Positions 17,434 through 25,559 of a stretch of DNA of 64,000 bases are shown here, one piece after another; within the stretch, counting starts at the first letter, position 1, and every line of letters begins with the position of its first letter. The translations under genes and the position numbers were made by a program. The stretch covers positions 2,165,001 through 2,229,000 of the forward strand of contig NZ_CP022336.1 of assembly GCF_002218195.1 (NCBI RefSeq). The letters are read 5' to 3'. Source of the stretch: Sphingorhabdus sp. SMR4y. Its GTDB lineage: Bacteria; Pseudomonadota; Alphaproteobacteria; Sphingomonadales; Sphingomonadaceae. The notes under the pieces were generated by a model. The model ran no database searches. It saw only the letters and a program-made list of their open reading frames with translations, and was not told the origin of the DNA.

Positions 17434-18516
17434 ATGGGGAAATTATCCGGCATAAAAGTTGTTGATCTCTCGCTGTTCCTGCCGGGACCGATGCTGTCGA
17501 TGATGATGGCAGATCACGGCGCGCAAGTGATCAAGGTCGAGCCACCGACCGGCGACCCGGCAAGAGAGATGGAACCGGTCGAGGCCGGCCAATCGGTCTG
17601 GTTCCGCAATCTCAATCGCGGCAAGCAGGCGCTGGCACTGGATCTCAAGTCGGAGGAAGGCCGCGAGCGACTATGGGCCTTGCTGGCCGAGGCCGATGTG
17701 ATGATCGAGGGCTTTCGGCCCGGCGTGATGAAGCGGCTGGGTTTCGATTATGATGCGGTTGCCGCAAAAAATCCCCGAATCGTCTATTGCTCGATTTCCG
17801 CCTTTGGTCAGGAAGGCGAGATGGCGCATCATCCGGCCCATGATCTGGCGGTGCAGGCATTGTCGGGTTTCCTTTCGGTCAATGACGGACCAGACGGCAT
17901 GCCGGTCGTACCGGGCGTGCCGTCGGCAGATATGGCAGCGGGTCTGAACGGATTGTCCGCAGTGCTGATGGCCTTGATCGGCCGGGAGCAAAGCGGCCGC
18001 GGCGATTATGTCGATATTGCCATGTATGATTCGATGTTGCCATGGTGCGCCCATATTGCGGGCAGCGCGATACAGGGCGGAAACGCACCAAGGTCACAGA
18101 CGCAACGCTCTCTCGGCGGGGCTGCTTTCTACAATGTCTACAAGACGATCGATGACAAGCATGTCGTGCTCGGCGCCCGTGAAATCAAATTTGCGAAAGT
18201 GCTGCTCACCGCCCTCGACCGGCCTGATCTGCTGCCGCTCGCGGAAATGGAGGCCGGCGAGGCGCAAAGACCGCTGACCGACTTCCTCCGGGAGACATTC
18301 GCGACCAGAAGCCGCGATCAGTGGGTGGAGTGGTTTGCCGACAAGGACGTCGCATTCTCACCCGTGCTCGATTTCCGCGAAGCGCTGGATCAGGATTTCG
18401 TAAAGGACAAGGGGCTGCTGGTCGAAGCCGACGGCTGGCACCAGATCGGCCCGTCCTTCCGCTTCAAATCGGAAGAGCCATGGCAGGCTTCCGACGCACC
18501 GGAATTGCGCAAATGA
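17434..18516 (+). CDS. CaiB/BaiF family III CoA-transferase, second of tandem pair
   Basis: A 360-residue class III CoA-transferase, shorter than its neighbour. It opens with KVVDLSLFLPGPMLSMMMADHGAQVIKVEPP and has Asp166 in PSADMAAG at the catalytic position, so both tandem copies keep the catalytic Asp. Overall it looks closer to the racemase/carnitine-transferase branch than its neighbour does. It could be the second subunit of a heteromeric transferase or an independent enzyme for another acid of the pathway. It ends the operon 13596-18516 and converges on the regulator gene with 5 bases between stop codons. Confidence 0.92.
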   Translation: MGKLSGIKVVDLSLFLPGPMLSMMMADHGAQVIKVEPPTGDPAREMEPVEAGQSVWFRNLNRGKQALALDLKSEEGRERLWALLAEADVMIEGFRPGVMKRLGFDYDAVAAKNPRIVYCSISAFGQEGEMAHHPAHDLAVQALSGFLSVNDGPDGMPVVPGVPSADMAAGLNGLSAVLMALIGREQSGRGDYVDIAMYDSMLPWCAHIAGSAIQGGNAPRSQTQRSLGGAAFYNVYKTIDDKHVVLGAREIKFAKVLLTALDRPDLLPLAEMEAGEAQRPLTDFLRETFATRSRDQWVEWFADKDVAFSPVLDFREALDQDFVKDKGLLVEADGWHQIGPSFRFKSEEPWQASDAPELRK

Positions 18517-18521
18517 AGGCT

Positions 18522-19274
18522 TCAGTCCACCTCGATATGCATGGCATAGGCAAAGCGTTCGCCGGGGTGGTAACTGGCCGAGATTTCAAACAGCCGGCCG
18601 TTCTCGTCAAAAAAGCAGCGCAGGATGCGCAGGATCGGATCACCTTCTTCAATCCCCAGATCGGCGGCAAATTTTTTCGTCGCCGCAATCGCCTGAATAT
18701 CCTGGGTCACTCGGTTAACCGTGATCTGGGCATATTCTTCGATCTGGCCAAAGAGCGTGGCGCCATCGGGGTCAATCCGATCAACCGCATCGGCCAGATC
18801 AGGATTGATCCACGCAACGGTTACTGCAATCGGGCGCTTTCGTCCGGGCTTGAGCCTGTTGCCGTGATAGACAAACCATTTGCGTTTCGGGGCAATCCCG
18901 ATCTGCTCGGCGATCTTGACCGGAATTTCCTGCGCCGGCAGACGTTCAAAACTGATGGTCGTATCGCGCGCATATTGCATGATCTCGCCGACATTGCTGA
19001 GCGGCTGATGCAGCGCACCCGCCCGTGCAGTCGCGGGCTGGACAATGGTACCCGATCCCCGCTTGCGGGAAATCAGGCCTTCGGACATGAGCTTGCGCAA
19101 AGCTTCGCGGACGGTGAACCTGCTGACGTCAAATTTCTTGCACAGCACCGATTCCGTGGGGAAGTCGCCCGGATCGGGATAATCGCCGCGCAGGACTTCT
19201 TCGCGCAGCTGGTCAGCCAGTTCCAGATAGCGCGGTTTCTTTTTCGCTGGAATTTCAGGTTTTTGTCCGGACAT
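18522..19274 (-). CDS. GntR-family transcriptional regulator with UTRA domain (HutC subfamily)
   Basis: A 250-residue regulator. Residues about 14-80 form the GntR winged helix-turn-helix (YLELADQLREEVL, FPTESVLCKKFDVSRFTVREALRKL, then GLISRKRGSGTIV). Residues about 95-245 match the UTRA ligand-binding fold of HutC-type regulators (WFVYHGNRL..., DPILRILRCFFDENGRLFEISASYHPG). HutC-like proteins bind short palindromes of the TTGT-N4-ACAA type and release them when a pathway metabolite binds. The island carries eight such palindromes, and the first four codons of this gene are themselves one (19263-19274), pointing to autoregulation. It is the only regulator gene in the island. Confidence 0.92.
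   Translation of the reverse strand: MSGQKPEIPAKKKPRYLELADQLREEVLRGDYPDPGDFPTESVLCKKFDVSRFTVREALRKLMSEGLISRKRGSGTIVQPATARAGALHQPLSNVGEIMQYARDTTISFERLPAQEIPVKIAEQIGIAPKRKWFVYHGNRLKPGRKRPIAVTVAWINPDLADAVDRIDPDGATLFGQIEEYAQITVNRVTQDIQAIAATKKFAADLGIEEGDPILRILRCFFDENGRLFEISASYHPGERFAYAMHIEVD
19263..19274. promoter_or_regulatory. regulon operator copy 5, overlapping regulator start codon
   Basis: TTGTCCGGACAT, 11 of 12 positions of the consensus. Read on the minus strand the changed base makes the ATG of the GntR gene, so the operator is codons 1-4 of the regulator. It also lies 26 bases before the divergent MmgE/PrpD operon at 19301. Confidence 0.78.
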
Positions 19275-19300
19275 GAACTTATCTTAAGACGGGTCGCGAG

Positions 19301-20575
19301 ATGACGCAAGAGAGCCTGACCGAGAAACTCGCAACCCATTTGATGCGGCCGGTGGATGAAGCCACAAGAAAACGGGCGCGACTGCATTTGCTTGACTGGC
19401 TGGGCTGCGTTGCAGGTGCGCGGCGGAGTGAGGTTGCCGAGTGTGTCATCTCGCAAGGGATAGAAACATATGCTCTCGCCACCGCGTCTTGGCTCGGGAA
19501 TGTCATGGAGATGGATGACGTCCATCGTGCATCCATCTTGCACCCTGGACCAGTGATCTGGCCATGCATTCTGCACGATGACGCAGATGATTTCGACCAT
19601 ATGCTCGACGCCGCGATAATCGGATACGAAGCTGTTATTACGGTTGGGGAAACTTTCGACGACGCACATTACGGTTTTTACCACAACACCGCGACGGCTG
19701 GCGTTTTCGGGGCAACGGCAGCCTTTTGGCCATTCCCGGACGATGACCATGATCAGAAGCAGGCCGAAGACAATTTGCAAAAGCTCGTCTCCGCGTTCGG
19801 TCTGGCGGGAACCTCGAGTTCCGGACTTTGGCAAATGCGACACGAAGATAGCGACGCGAAACAGTGGCATATCGCCCGGGCCATCAAGACGGGTCTGGAT
19901 GCTTCTGTTTTCGCGTTCAAGGGCATAAAGGGGCCGCGCTTCATATTGGAAGGACCACAAGGTCTCTACGCCGCCACCTGCAAAAATCCCAAGCCGATGA
20001 CCTTCCCGGACCAGTGGCGAATTCACGAGGTCAGCTTCAAGCCCTGGGGTGCCTGTCGCCATGTCCATCCGGCAATTGATGCGGCGCTGGCGCTCAAGAC
20101 GAAACTCGGTGCACTGGAGGGAGATATTCTGGTCGAGACCTATGCCGATGCAGTCGCCTTTTGCGATCGGCCGGATCCGCAGACGGTCCATGACGCCAAA
20201 TTCTCGATCCAGCATGCGGTGGCCATCGTCGCCACAAGAGATGTGCCGCAGCTCGCCGATTTCGAACCGGAAGCCATAGCCGCGCTGGCCGATGCCCGGG
20301 GCCGGGTCACCGTGTCCGAAGCATCGGTTATCACCAGCCGCTATCCCGAACATTATGGCGCGCGGATTCATTGCGCCGGCGAGACGGTCGAGCTGGTCGA
20401 TACGCGGGGCGATCCGGAACGGCCGCTGTCAAAAGACGGCATAGTCGAAAAGGCGCGCGCGCTGATCGCCTGGGGAGGATTACCCGAAGCGGAAGCGGAC
20501 CGCGCGGTTGATCTGGCGCTCAACGGTAAGGACGCAGGAGCAATAAACCAGATGCTGACGGACTGGCTGTCATGA
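19301..20575 (+). CDS. MmgE/PrpD family protein 1
   Basis: A 424-residue member of the MmgE/PrpD family, which includes 2-methylcitrate dehydratase, cis-aconitate decarboxylase and iminodisuccinate epimerase. Family motifs are clear: LLDWLG near residue 30, LGNVMEMDDVHR (about 65-76) with HPG after it, HNTATAGVFGATAA, GTSSSGLWQ, and WGACRHVHPAIDA in the second half. The reaction is not predictable beyond action on a carboxylic acid or acyl-CoA with an acidic alpha or beta position. It is the first gene of the nine-gene operon 19301-28090, 26 bases after operator 5, and overlaps the next, related gene by 4 bases. Confidence 0.9.
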   Translation: MTQESLTEKLATHLMRPVDEATRKRARLHLLDWLGCVAGARRSEVAECVISQGIETYALATASWLGNVMEMDDVHRASILHPGPVIWPCILHDDADDFDHMLDAAIIGYEAVITVGETFDDAHYGFYHNTATAGVFGATAAFWPFPDDDHDQKQAEDNLQKLVSAFGLAGTSSSGLWQMRHEDSDAKQWHIARAIKTGLDASVFAFKGIKGPRFILEGPQGLYAATCKNPKPMTFPDQWRIHEVSFKPWGACRHVHPAIDAALALKTKLGALEGDILVETYADAVAFCDRPDPQTVHDAKFSIQHAVAIVATRDVPQLADFEPEAIAALADARGRVTVSEASVITSRYPEHYGARIHCAGETVELVDTRGDPERPLSKDGIVEKARALIAWGGLPEAEADRAVDLALNGKDAGAINQMLTDWLS

Positions 20576-21879
20576 GCGCGACCGGGAAAATCATCGCCTT
20601 TGCGGCAGCCGACCATGGCTTGCCGGACTCCGCGAGAGCAGCAGCGCTCCATTTTCTGAGCGATACATTGGCCGGCGGCGCGGCCGGTGCTGCTTCCGAT
20701 GAAGCACGCGCCATGCTCGGCGCCGTCATCGGTTGGGGGTCCGTCGGGGAATCGCGGCTGCTGGGATCAAGCGACCGTCTGCCCGCGCCTTCCGCCGCCT
20801 GGTTCAACGGCTTTGCCATCCACTGCCTCGAATGGGACGCGGTGCATGAACCTGCGGTGGTCCATGCTCTGTCGGTGGTGACCGCCGCCTTGATCGCATC
20901 GGCGGACCGACTGGACGGCTGTGACCGGGGTGATTTTCTGACCGCCCTTGCAGTAGGTGTCGACATTGCCAGCGGCCTCGGCATTGCCGCTACCGGAGCG
21001 ATGCAATTCTTCCGGCCTGCTACCGCCGGAGTGATCGGCGCGGCGCTGGCCGTCGCGCGGCTGGAAAAGGTGGCAGCCGAACGGTTGCCGGACATTCTCG
21101 GACTCGCATATTCTCAGGCGGCCGGAACGATGCAGGCCCATGTCGAGGCTTCGGTCGCCTTGCCTTTGCAGATTGCCAACGCTTCGCGGGCGGCGATCAC
21201 GGCAGTCGATCTGGCGCAGGCCGGAATGGACGGACCGCATGATGCACTGGAAGGCCCGTTCGGTTATTTCGCACTGTTCGAGCCCGGTGATCTGGCGCGC
21301 TATACCGACACTATCGGCAAAAGCTGGCTGATCGAAAATGTCAGCGTAAAGCCCTTTCCTTCCGGTCGGGCCAGCCATGGCATATTGGGAGCGCTGGATG
21401 CGTTGCTGCGCGATGGCGCGTTGGATGCATCCCGGGTTCGGGCCGTCGACGTCGCGGCACCACCGTTGATCCATCGCCTGGTCGGGCGCCCCTATAAGAG
21501 CGATATGACCCCCAGCTATGCGCGGCTCTGCCTGCCATTTCTGGTACCGCTGATGCTGCGCGACCGGATCATCGATCCCGGCTGCTTCACACCGGCAGAA
21601 TTTGCCAACCCGGATCTGGTGAAGCTGGGTGAAAAAGTGATCGTGCGGATTGATGACAATCCCGATCACAACGCACTGGCACCGCAAAGCCTGACCATCC
21701 GACTGAACGATGGCAGCGAGATCGTGCGCACGATTACCGACAATCTGGGCAGCCCCGCATCACCCATGTCCGAAGCGCAAACCCGAACCAAGCGCGAACT
21801 GGCCCAACGCCTGGCCAGCGCCGGCTGCGACCCCCGAATCTTTGACGATCCTCTAGCCTATGTGACGGAGCCCCGATGA
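20572..21879 (+). CDS. MmgE/PrpD family protein 2
   Basis: A 435-residue MmgE/PrpD protein, clearly diverged from its upstream neighbour. Recognisable positions are FLSDTLAGGAAG, FNGFAIHCLEWDAVHEPAVVH (about residues 78-98), the RPATAGVIGAALAVARL helix and the SVKPFPSGRASHG motif near 260. The start overlaps the first MmgE/PrpD stop (ATGA). Two unequal copies side by side suggest either two successive steps (for example dehydration and isomerisation) or a heteromeric complex. It is followed by the CoA-ligase gene, again with a 4-base overlap, indicating tight co-translation. Confidence 0.9.
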   Translation: MSATGKIIAFAAADHGLPDSARAAALHFLSDTLAGGAAGAASDEARAMLGAVIGWGSVGESRLLGSSDRLPAPSAAWFNGFAIHCLEWDAVHEPAVVHALSVVTAALIASADRLDGCDRGDFLTALAVGVDIASGLGIAATGAMQFFRPATAGVIGAALAVARLEKVAAERLPDILGLAYSQAAGTMQAHVEASVALPLQIANASRAAITAVDLAQAGMDGPHDALEGPFGYFALFEPGDLARYTDTIGKSWLIENVSVKPFPSGRASHGILGALDALLRDGALDASRVRAVDVAAPPLIHRLVGRPYKSDMTPSYARLCLPFLVPLMLRDRIIDPGCFTPAEFANPDLVKLGEKVIVRIDDNPDHNALAPQSLTIRLNDGSEIVRTITDNLGSPASPMSEAQTRTKRELAQRLASAGCDPRIFDDPLAYVTEPR

Positions 21880-23237
21880 CCTTTCCGACCTATTTTGAAG
21901 CTTTCGACGCCAAGCAGATGCTCGACCAATATCCGGTCGGCGATGATTTTGTCAGCCGCTACACAAGCATGTCCCGCGACGAACTGTATGCGATCCAGGA
22001 CAGGCAATTCCGGAAACTGATGCGTCGCGGTTGGGAAATTCCCTTTTACCAGCGCCTGTGGGGCGCGCAGGGCATCGAGCCGGGCGATATTCAGGGCCTG
22101 GCCGACATCACGAAGCTGCCCGTCTATGACAAGTCCGACCTGATGGCCTCGGTCAACGACCATCCGCCCTATGGCGACTTTGACGGGCGCGGTGACGATC
22201 CCGTTATATTCCATACAACCAGCGGAACGACCGGACGCCCGCAGCCGCTGATGTTCGGCCCCAAGGGTCGGGAGGTGACCAATCTTCTGGTCGGGCGCAT
22301 GTATCGCTGGATGGGGCTGGGTCGGGATGATGTGGTCCAGTCGGTCTACGGCCACGGCATGATCAACGGCGGCCATTATATCCGCGAAGCGGTGACCCAT
22401 TTCACCAATTCCCTGTTCCTGAGCGCCGGAACCGGCATCGAGACGCGGTCGATCAACCAGGTCAATCTGATGGCGGATTTCGGCGTCACCTGCATGGTCG
22501 GCTTTGTCGATTATGTGCGCAAACTGGCAGATGTGGCAGAAGCGGAAAAGCTGTTCGACCGGATCAATCTGAAAATGATCATCGGCCATCTCGGCACCGA
22601 GGACCGGGCCTCGACCGAAGCCGCCTGGCATGGAGCAAAGGCCTATGACTGGTATGGTGTCGGCGACACCGGCAGCATCGCCGGCGAAGGTCCGGACCGC
22701 GACGGTCTTTATGTCTGGGAGGACGCCCAATATCTGGAACTGCTCGACATTGACGACGGCACGCCGGTCACACCGGGCGAGACCGGCGACATGGTCGTCA
22801 CCTGCCTGTTCAAGGACGACATTGCGCCCTGCATCCGTTTCAACACGCATGATGTTACCGAGGAACGCACCGACACAAATTCGACCGGCATGGTGTTCAA
22901 GCGGATATCCGGGTTCAAGGGGCGCAGCGACAATATGGTGAAGCTGCGCGGGATCAACATTTTCCCCCATGCGGTCGGTTCGATCATCGAGAATCGCGAC
23001 GATCTCACCGGCGAATATGTCTGCTATGTGACCCGCGATGAAAAGGGCCGGGACGAGATGAAAGTGGTGCTCGAAAGCCGCGGCGGGTCCGACCCGTCGC
23101 AGCTTTCCGAACTTCTGCGCAAGGGTATCGGCATCGATGTGGCCATCGAGCTCGTCGGCGTCGGCGGAACCGCGGCGGCGAGCCAGATCGACGTGCGGCA
23201 AAAGCCGATCCGGCTGATCGACGAGCGGGGGCTGTGA
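21876..23237 (+). CDS. phenylacetate-CoA-ligase-like adenylate-forming enzyme (PaaK type)
   Basis: A 453-residue ANL-superfamily ligase of the PaaK/CoF synthetase type. The ATP-binding loop TSGTTGRP is at residues 115-122. The central part carries the YGVGDTGSIAGE adenylate-binding region, and the C-terminal GRSDNMVKLRGINIFPHAV is the PaaK hinge motif leading into the small lid domain. It would activate an aromatic or other carboxylic acid to its CoA thioester through an adenylate. It overlaps the preceding MmgE/PrpD gene by 4 bases. Together with the two CoA-transferases it gives the island two separate ways to form acyl-CoA, suggesting at least two acids are processed. Confidence 0.9.
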   Translation: MTFPTYFEAFDAKQMLDQYPVGDDFVSRYTSMSRDELYAIQDRQFRKLMRRGWEIPFYQRLWGAQGIEPGDIQGLADITKLPVYDKSDLMASVNDHPPYGDFDGRGDDPVIFHTTSGTTGRPQPLMFGPKGREVTNLLVGRMYRWMGLGRDDVVQSVYGHGMINGGHYIREAVTHFTNSLFLSAGTGIETRSINQVNLMADFGVTCMVGFVDYVRKLADVAEAEKLFDRINLKMIIGHLGTEDRASTEAAWHGAKAYDWYGVGDTGSIAGEGPDRDGLYVWEDAQYLELLDIDDGTPVTPGETGDMVVTCLFKDDIAPCIRFNTHDVTEERTDTNSTGMVFKRISGFKGRSDNMVKLRGINIFPHAVGSIIENRDDLTGEYVCYVTRDEKGRDEMKVVLESRGGSDPSQLSELLRKGIGIDVAIELVGVGGTAAASQIDVRQKPIRLIDERGL

Positions 23238-23245
23238 ACTGACTG

Positions 23246-24442
23246 ATGATCCGGTGGAATGATCTTGAGGCAGCCAATGCGAGATTGAACGCATTTGTCG
23301 ATTTCGACGAAAGCGCGATATTCGGGTCCGGGCCGCTGGATGGCATGACCATCGGGATCAAGGCCAATATCGCGGTCAAGGGTCTGCCATGGACCGGCGG
23401 CATCGGCGGCTATCGGGACCGCATCGCGGCCAACGATGCCGATGCGGTGGCCAGGCTGCGAGCGGCAGGCGCAGCGATCATCGGCACGCTGAACATGGAA
23501 GAGGCTGCGCTGGGCGCAAAGACCGACAATCCTTTTTTCGGCGCGACGCAAAATCCGCACCGGATCGGCTTTTCGCCCGGCGGCTCGTCGGGCGGCAGCG
23601 CGGCGGCGGTTGCAGCCGGGCTGTGCGATCTGGCGCTGGGTACCGACACGATGGGATCCGTCCGAATTCCGGCGGCCTATTGCGGCATTTACGGTCTCAA
23701 GCCGACCCGCGGCGCGATCAGCCAGCAGGGACTGGAGATTGCCGAAGCGACACTTGACTGCATCGGTCCAATGGCGCGGTCATTGGAAGATTTGGAAGCA
23801 TGTTCACGGATTCTGCTGGACATTCAAGTCCCGCAAGCCATTGATAATATTGTATTGTTGGAAAATCTTGGCGGTGTCGACTGTGAACCGGCCGTGTTGG
23901 AAAATCTGGCAAGGGCGAGCAGTTTTCTGGGCGCGACAGACGAATTTGCATTGCCTTATCCGCTCACCCGCGTCCGCTATGCCGGGTTCATATTGACCTC
24001 GCTCGCCTTGTCCGAAGCGCTCGGCGGATTGATCGAGACCAATCCGGATGGTGTTTCCGACAATCTCAAATTTCTTCTGACTTTCGGTCCGAAGCGCAGC
24101 GCATCCGACCTGGCCGAAGACCGCAAAATCCTGGCCGAGGTGAGCGAGGCGTTGCATGAAATCGTCGGGCAATATGGCGCAATCCTTTTGCCCACCGCGC
24201 CGCAGGCGGCATTCAGCCATGGCGACCAGGCCCCCGCCAATCAGGCGGATTTCACCTGTCTGGCCAATATAGCCGGTCTGCCGGCAATCACTATTCCGGC
24301 CGGCTGGAATAGCGACGGGCTGCCGGTAGCGGTGCAACTGGTCGGCGCGGCGGGCAATGAAGCGGGCCTGCTGCAGCTTGCTGCAAAATTGGACAAGAGC
24401 TTGTCCGCTTATCGTCAACCCTCCCCATTTTATCGACAATGA
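23246..24442 (+). CDS. amidase-signature family hydrolase
   Basis: A 398-residue amidase-signature enzyme, somewhat shorter than most family members. The Ser-cisSer-Lys triad is visible: Lys39 in GIKANIAVKG, the Ser pair 114/115 in SPGGSSGGS and the nucleophile Ser138 in GTDTMGSVR (usually DTGGS, here Met in place of the first Gly). Members hydrolyse amides, and a few hydrolyse esters or urea derivatives. It sits between the CoA ligase and the REDY-like gene, in an operon that also has a deacetylase-like hydrolase. That hints at an amide or imide group in the substrate or an intermediate. Confidence 0.9.
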   Translation: MIRWNDLEAANARLNAFVDFDESAIFGSGPLDGMTIGIKANIAVKGLPWTGGIGGYRDRIAANDADAVARLRAAGAAIIGTLNMEEAALGAKTDNPFFGATQNPHRIGFSPGGSSGGSAAAVAAGLCDLALGTDTMGSVRIPAAYCGIYGLKPTRGAISQQGLEIAEATLDCIGPMARSLEDLEACSRILLDIQVPQAIDNIVLLENLGGVDCEPAVLENLARASSFLGATDEFALPYPLTRVRYAGFILTSLALSEALGGLIETNPDGVSDNLKFLLTFGPKRSASDLAEDRKILAEVSEALHEIVGQYGAILLPTAPQAAFSHGDQAPANQADFTCLANIAGLPAITIPAGWNSDGLPVAVQLVGAAGNEAGLLQLAAKLDKSLSAYRQPSPFYRQ

Positions 24443-24453
24443 AGGAAAGAAAC

Positions 24454-24759
24454 ATGCGAATCGTGGTCATTTTCAACCTGAAGCCGGGCGTCAGTGCAGC
24501 CGACTATGAAAACTGGGCAAAGACCGCCGATATTCCGGGCGTGAACAAGCTCGGTTCGGTCGAGGGTTTCACGGTTCACAAGGCCACCGGCCTGTTCGGC
24601 TCGGACGAGGCTTCACCCTATCAATATATCGAAATACTCGACATCAAGGAGATGGACGGTTTCGTCGCCGATATCTCGACCGAGGAATTCCAGGCGATGG
24701 CCGCGCCGTTCCAGGAATTTGCCGACAATCCGCAATTCATTCTGACCGAGGATCTCTGA
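24454..24759 (+). CDS. REDY-like/HapK-type small ferredoxin-fold protein
   Basis: A 101-residue protein. The ATG at 24454 is preferred because AAGGAAAG lies about 5 bases upstream; an in-frame ATG at 24439 overlaps the amidase stop. The pattern MRIVVIFNLKPGVSAADYENWAK...YQYIEILDI resembles the REDY-like (HapK) group of dimeric alpha/beta-barrel proteins. That group's name comes from prodiginine-type clusters, and it has no proven enzymatic role. The protein is likely a small homodimer. The island contains other small proteins of similar fold type (DUF1330 at 33220, YciI at 28728). It shares one base (TGATG) with the following SDR gene. Confidence 0.75.
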   Translation: MRIVVIFNLKPGVSAADYENWAKTADIPGVNKLGSVEGFTVHKATGLFGSDEASPYQYIEILDIKEMDGFVADISTEEFQAMAAPFQEFADNPQFILTEDL

Positions 24760-25559
24760 TGTCCGGCCGCTATGCAGGAAAAACCGTTGTCGTTACCGGC
24801 TCCGGCAAACAGAAAGGGCTCGGGCAGGGCATATTGCAGCGTTTTGCCGATGAGGGCGCCCATTGCGTCGTGTCCGATCTGGCCATCGGCGAGGAGGAAG
24901 AGGCCGTCGCCGAGGAGCTGCGCGGACGCGGAGCCGAGGTGGCGACGATTGCCTGCGATGTCAGCGACGCGGCACAATGTCAGGCGCTGGTCGACCAGAC
25001 GGTCGAGGCCTTTGGCGCGGTCGATATTTTCGTCAACAATGCCGGCATCGGTTTCATGATGAAGCCGCTGCTGGACGTCGATCCGGCAGACTGGGCGACG
25101 GTGATCGGGGTCAATCTGTCCGGTGCCTTCTACTGCACGCAGGCGGCGGCCAGGGCGATGGTCGCATCCGGCAAGGGCGGACGCATCATCAATATCGCCA
25201 GTCAGGCAGCGAAGACCGCTTTCCCGCATCTGCCCGCCTATGTCAGCTCGAAACACGGCATGATCGGCCTGACCAGAGCGAGCGCCGTCGAACTGGGCGC
25301 GCATGGCATCACCGTCAACGCGGTCTGTCCCAACCATGTGACAACCGGGCTGGGCGCGCAGCAGAACGAATATTTTTCCAAGCTTCTCGGGTTCGAGACC
25401 GTCGAGGCCTATATTGCCAATATGAGCACGAAGAATCCGATGGGACGCCCGGGCCTGGCGAGCGACACGGCCGCGGCCTGTGCCTGGCTGGCCAGTGATG
25501 ATGCTTTTTATGTGACCGGCGAGGCGATCAACGTCTCCGGCGGGGAGGAAATGCACTGA
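24759..25559 (+). CDS. short-chain dehydrogenase/reductase
   Basis: A 266-residue classical SDR. The cofactor loop TGSGKQKGLGQG is at residues 13-24, with a slightly lengthened spacing as in some family members. NNAG is at 93-96, and the active-site Ser148, Tyr161 and Lys165 follow the YxxxK pattern (YVSSK). Asp40 after strand beta-2 suggests NAD(H) rather than NADP(H). It would oxidise or reduce a hydroxyl/keto group, perhaps a beta-hydroxyacyl-CoA in this operon. Both ends share a single base with their neighbours (TGATG), so the gene is translationally locked to the REDY-like and deacetylase-like genes. Confidence 0.92.
   Translation: MSGRYAGKTVVVTGSGKQKGLGQGILQRFADEGAHCVVSDLAIGEEEEAVAEELRGRGAEVATIACDVSDAAQCQALVDQTVEAFGAVDIFVNNAGIGFMMKPLLDVDPADWATVIGVNLSGAFYCTQAAARAMVASGKGGRIINIASQAAKTAFPHLPAYVSSKHGMIGLTRASAVELGAHGITVNAVCPNHVTTGLGAQQNEYFSKLLGFETVEAYIANMSTKNPMGRPGLASDTAAACAWLASDDAFYVTGEAINVSGGEEMH

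Noticed and set aside
22688..22699. GGTCCGGACC in the CoA-ligase gene as another operator
   Set aside because: It lacks the TTG/CAA ends and is within coding sequence, explained by codons for Gly-Pro-Asp.
21858..23294. Antisense open frame of 478 codons opposite the PaaK-like ligase
   Set aside because: No domain; lies opposite a clear enzyme gene with overlapping neighbours on both sides.
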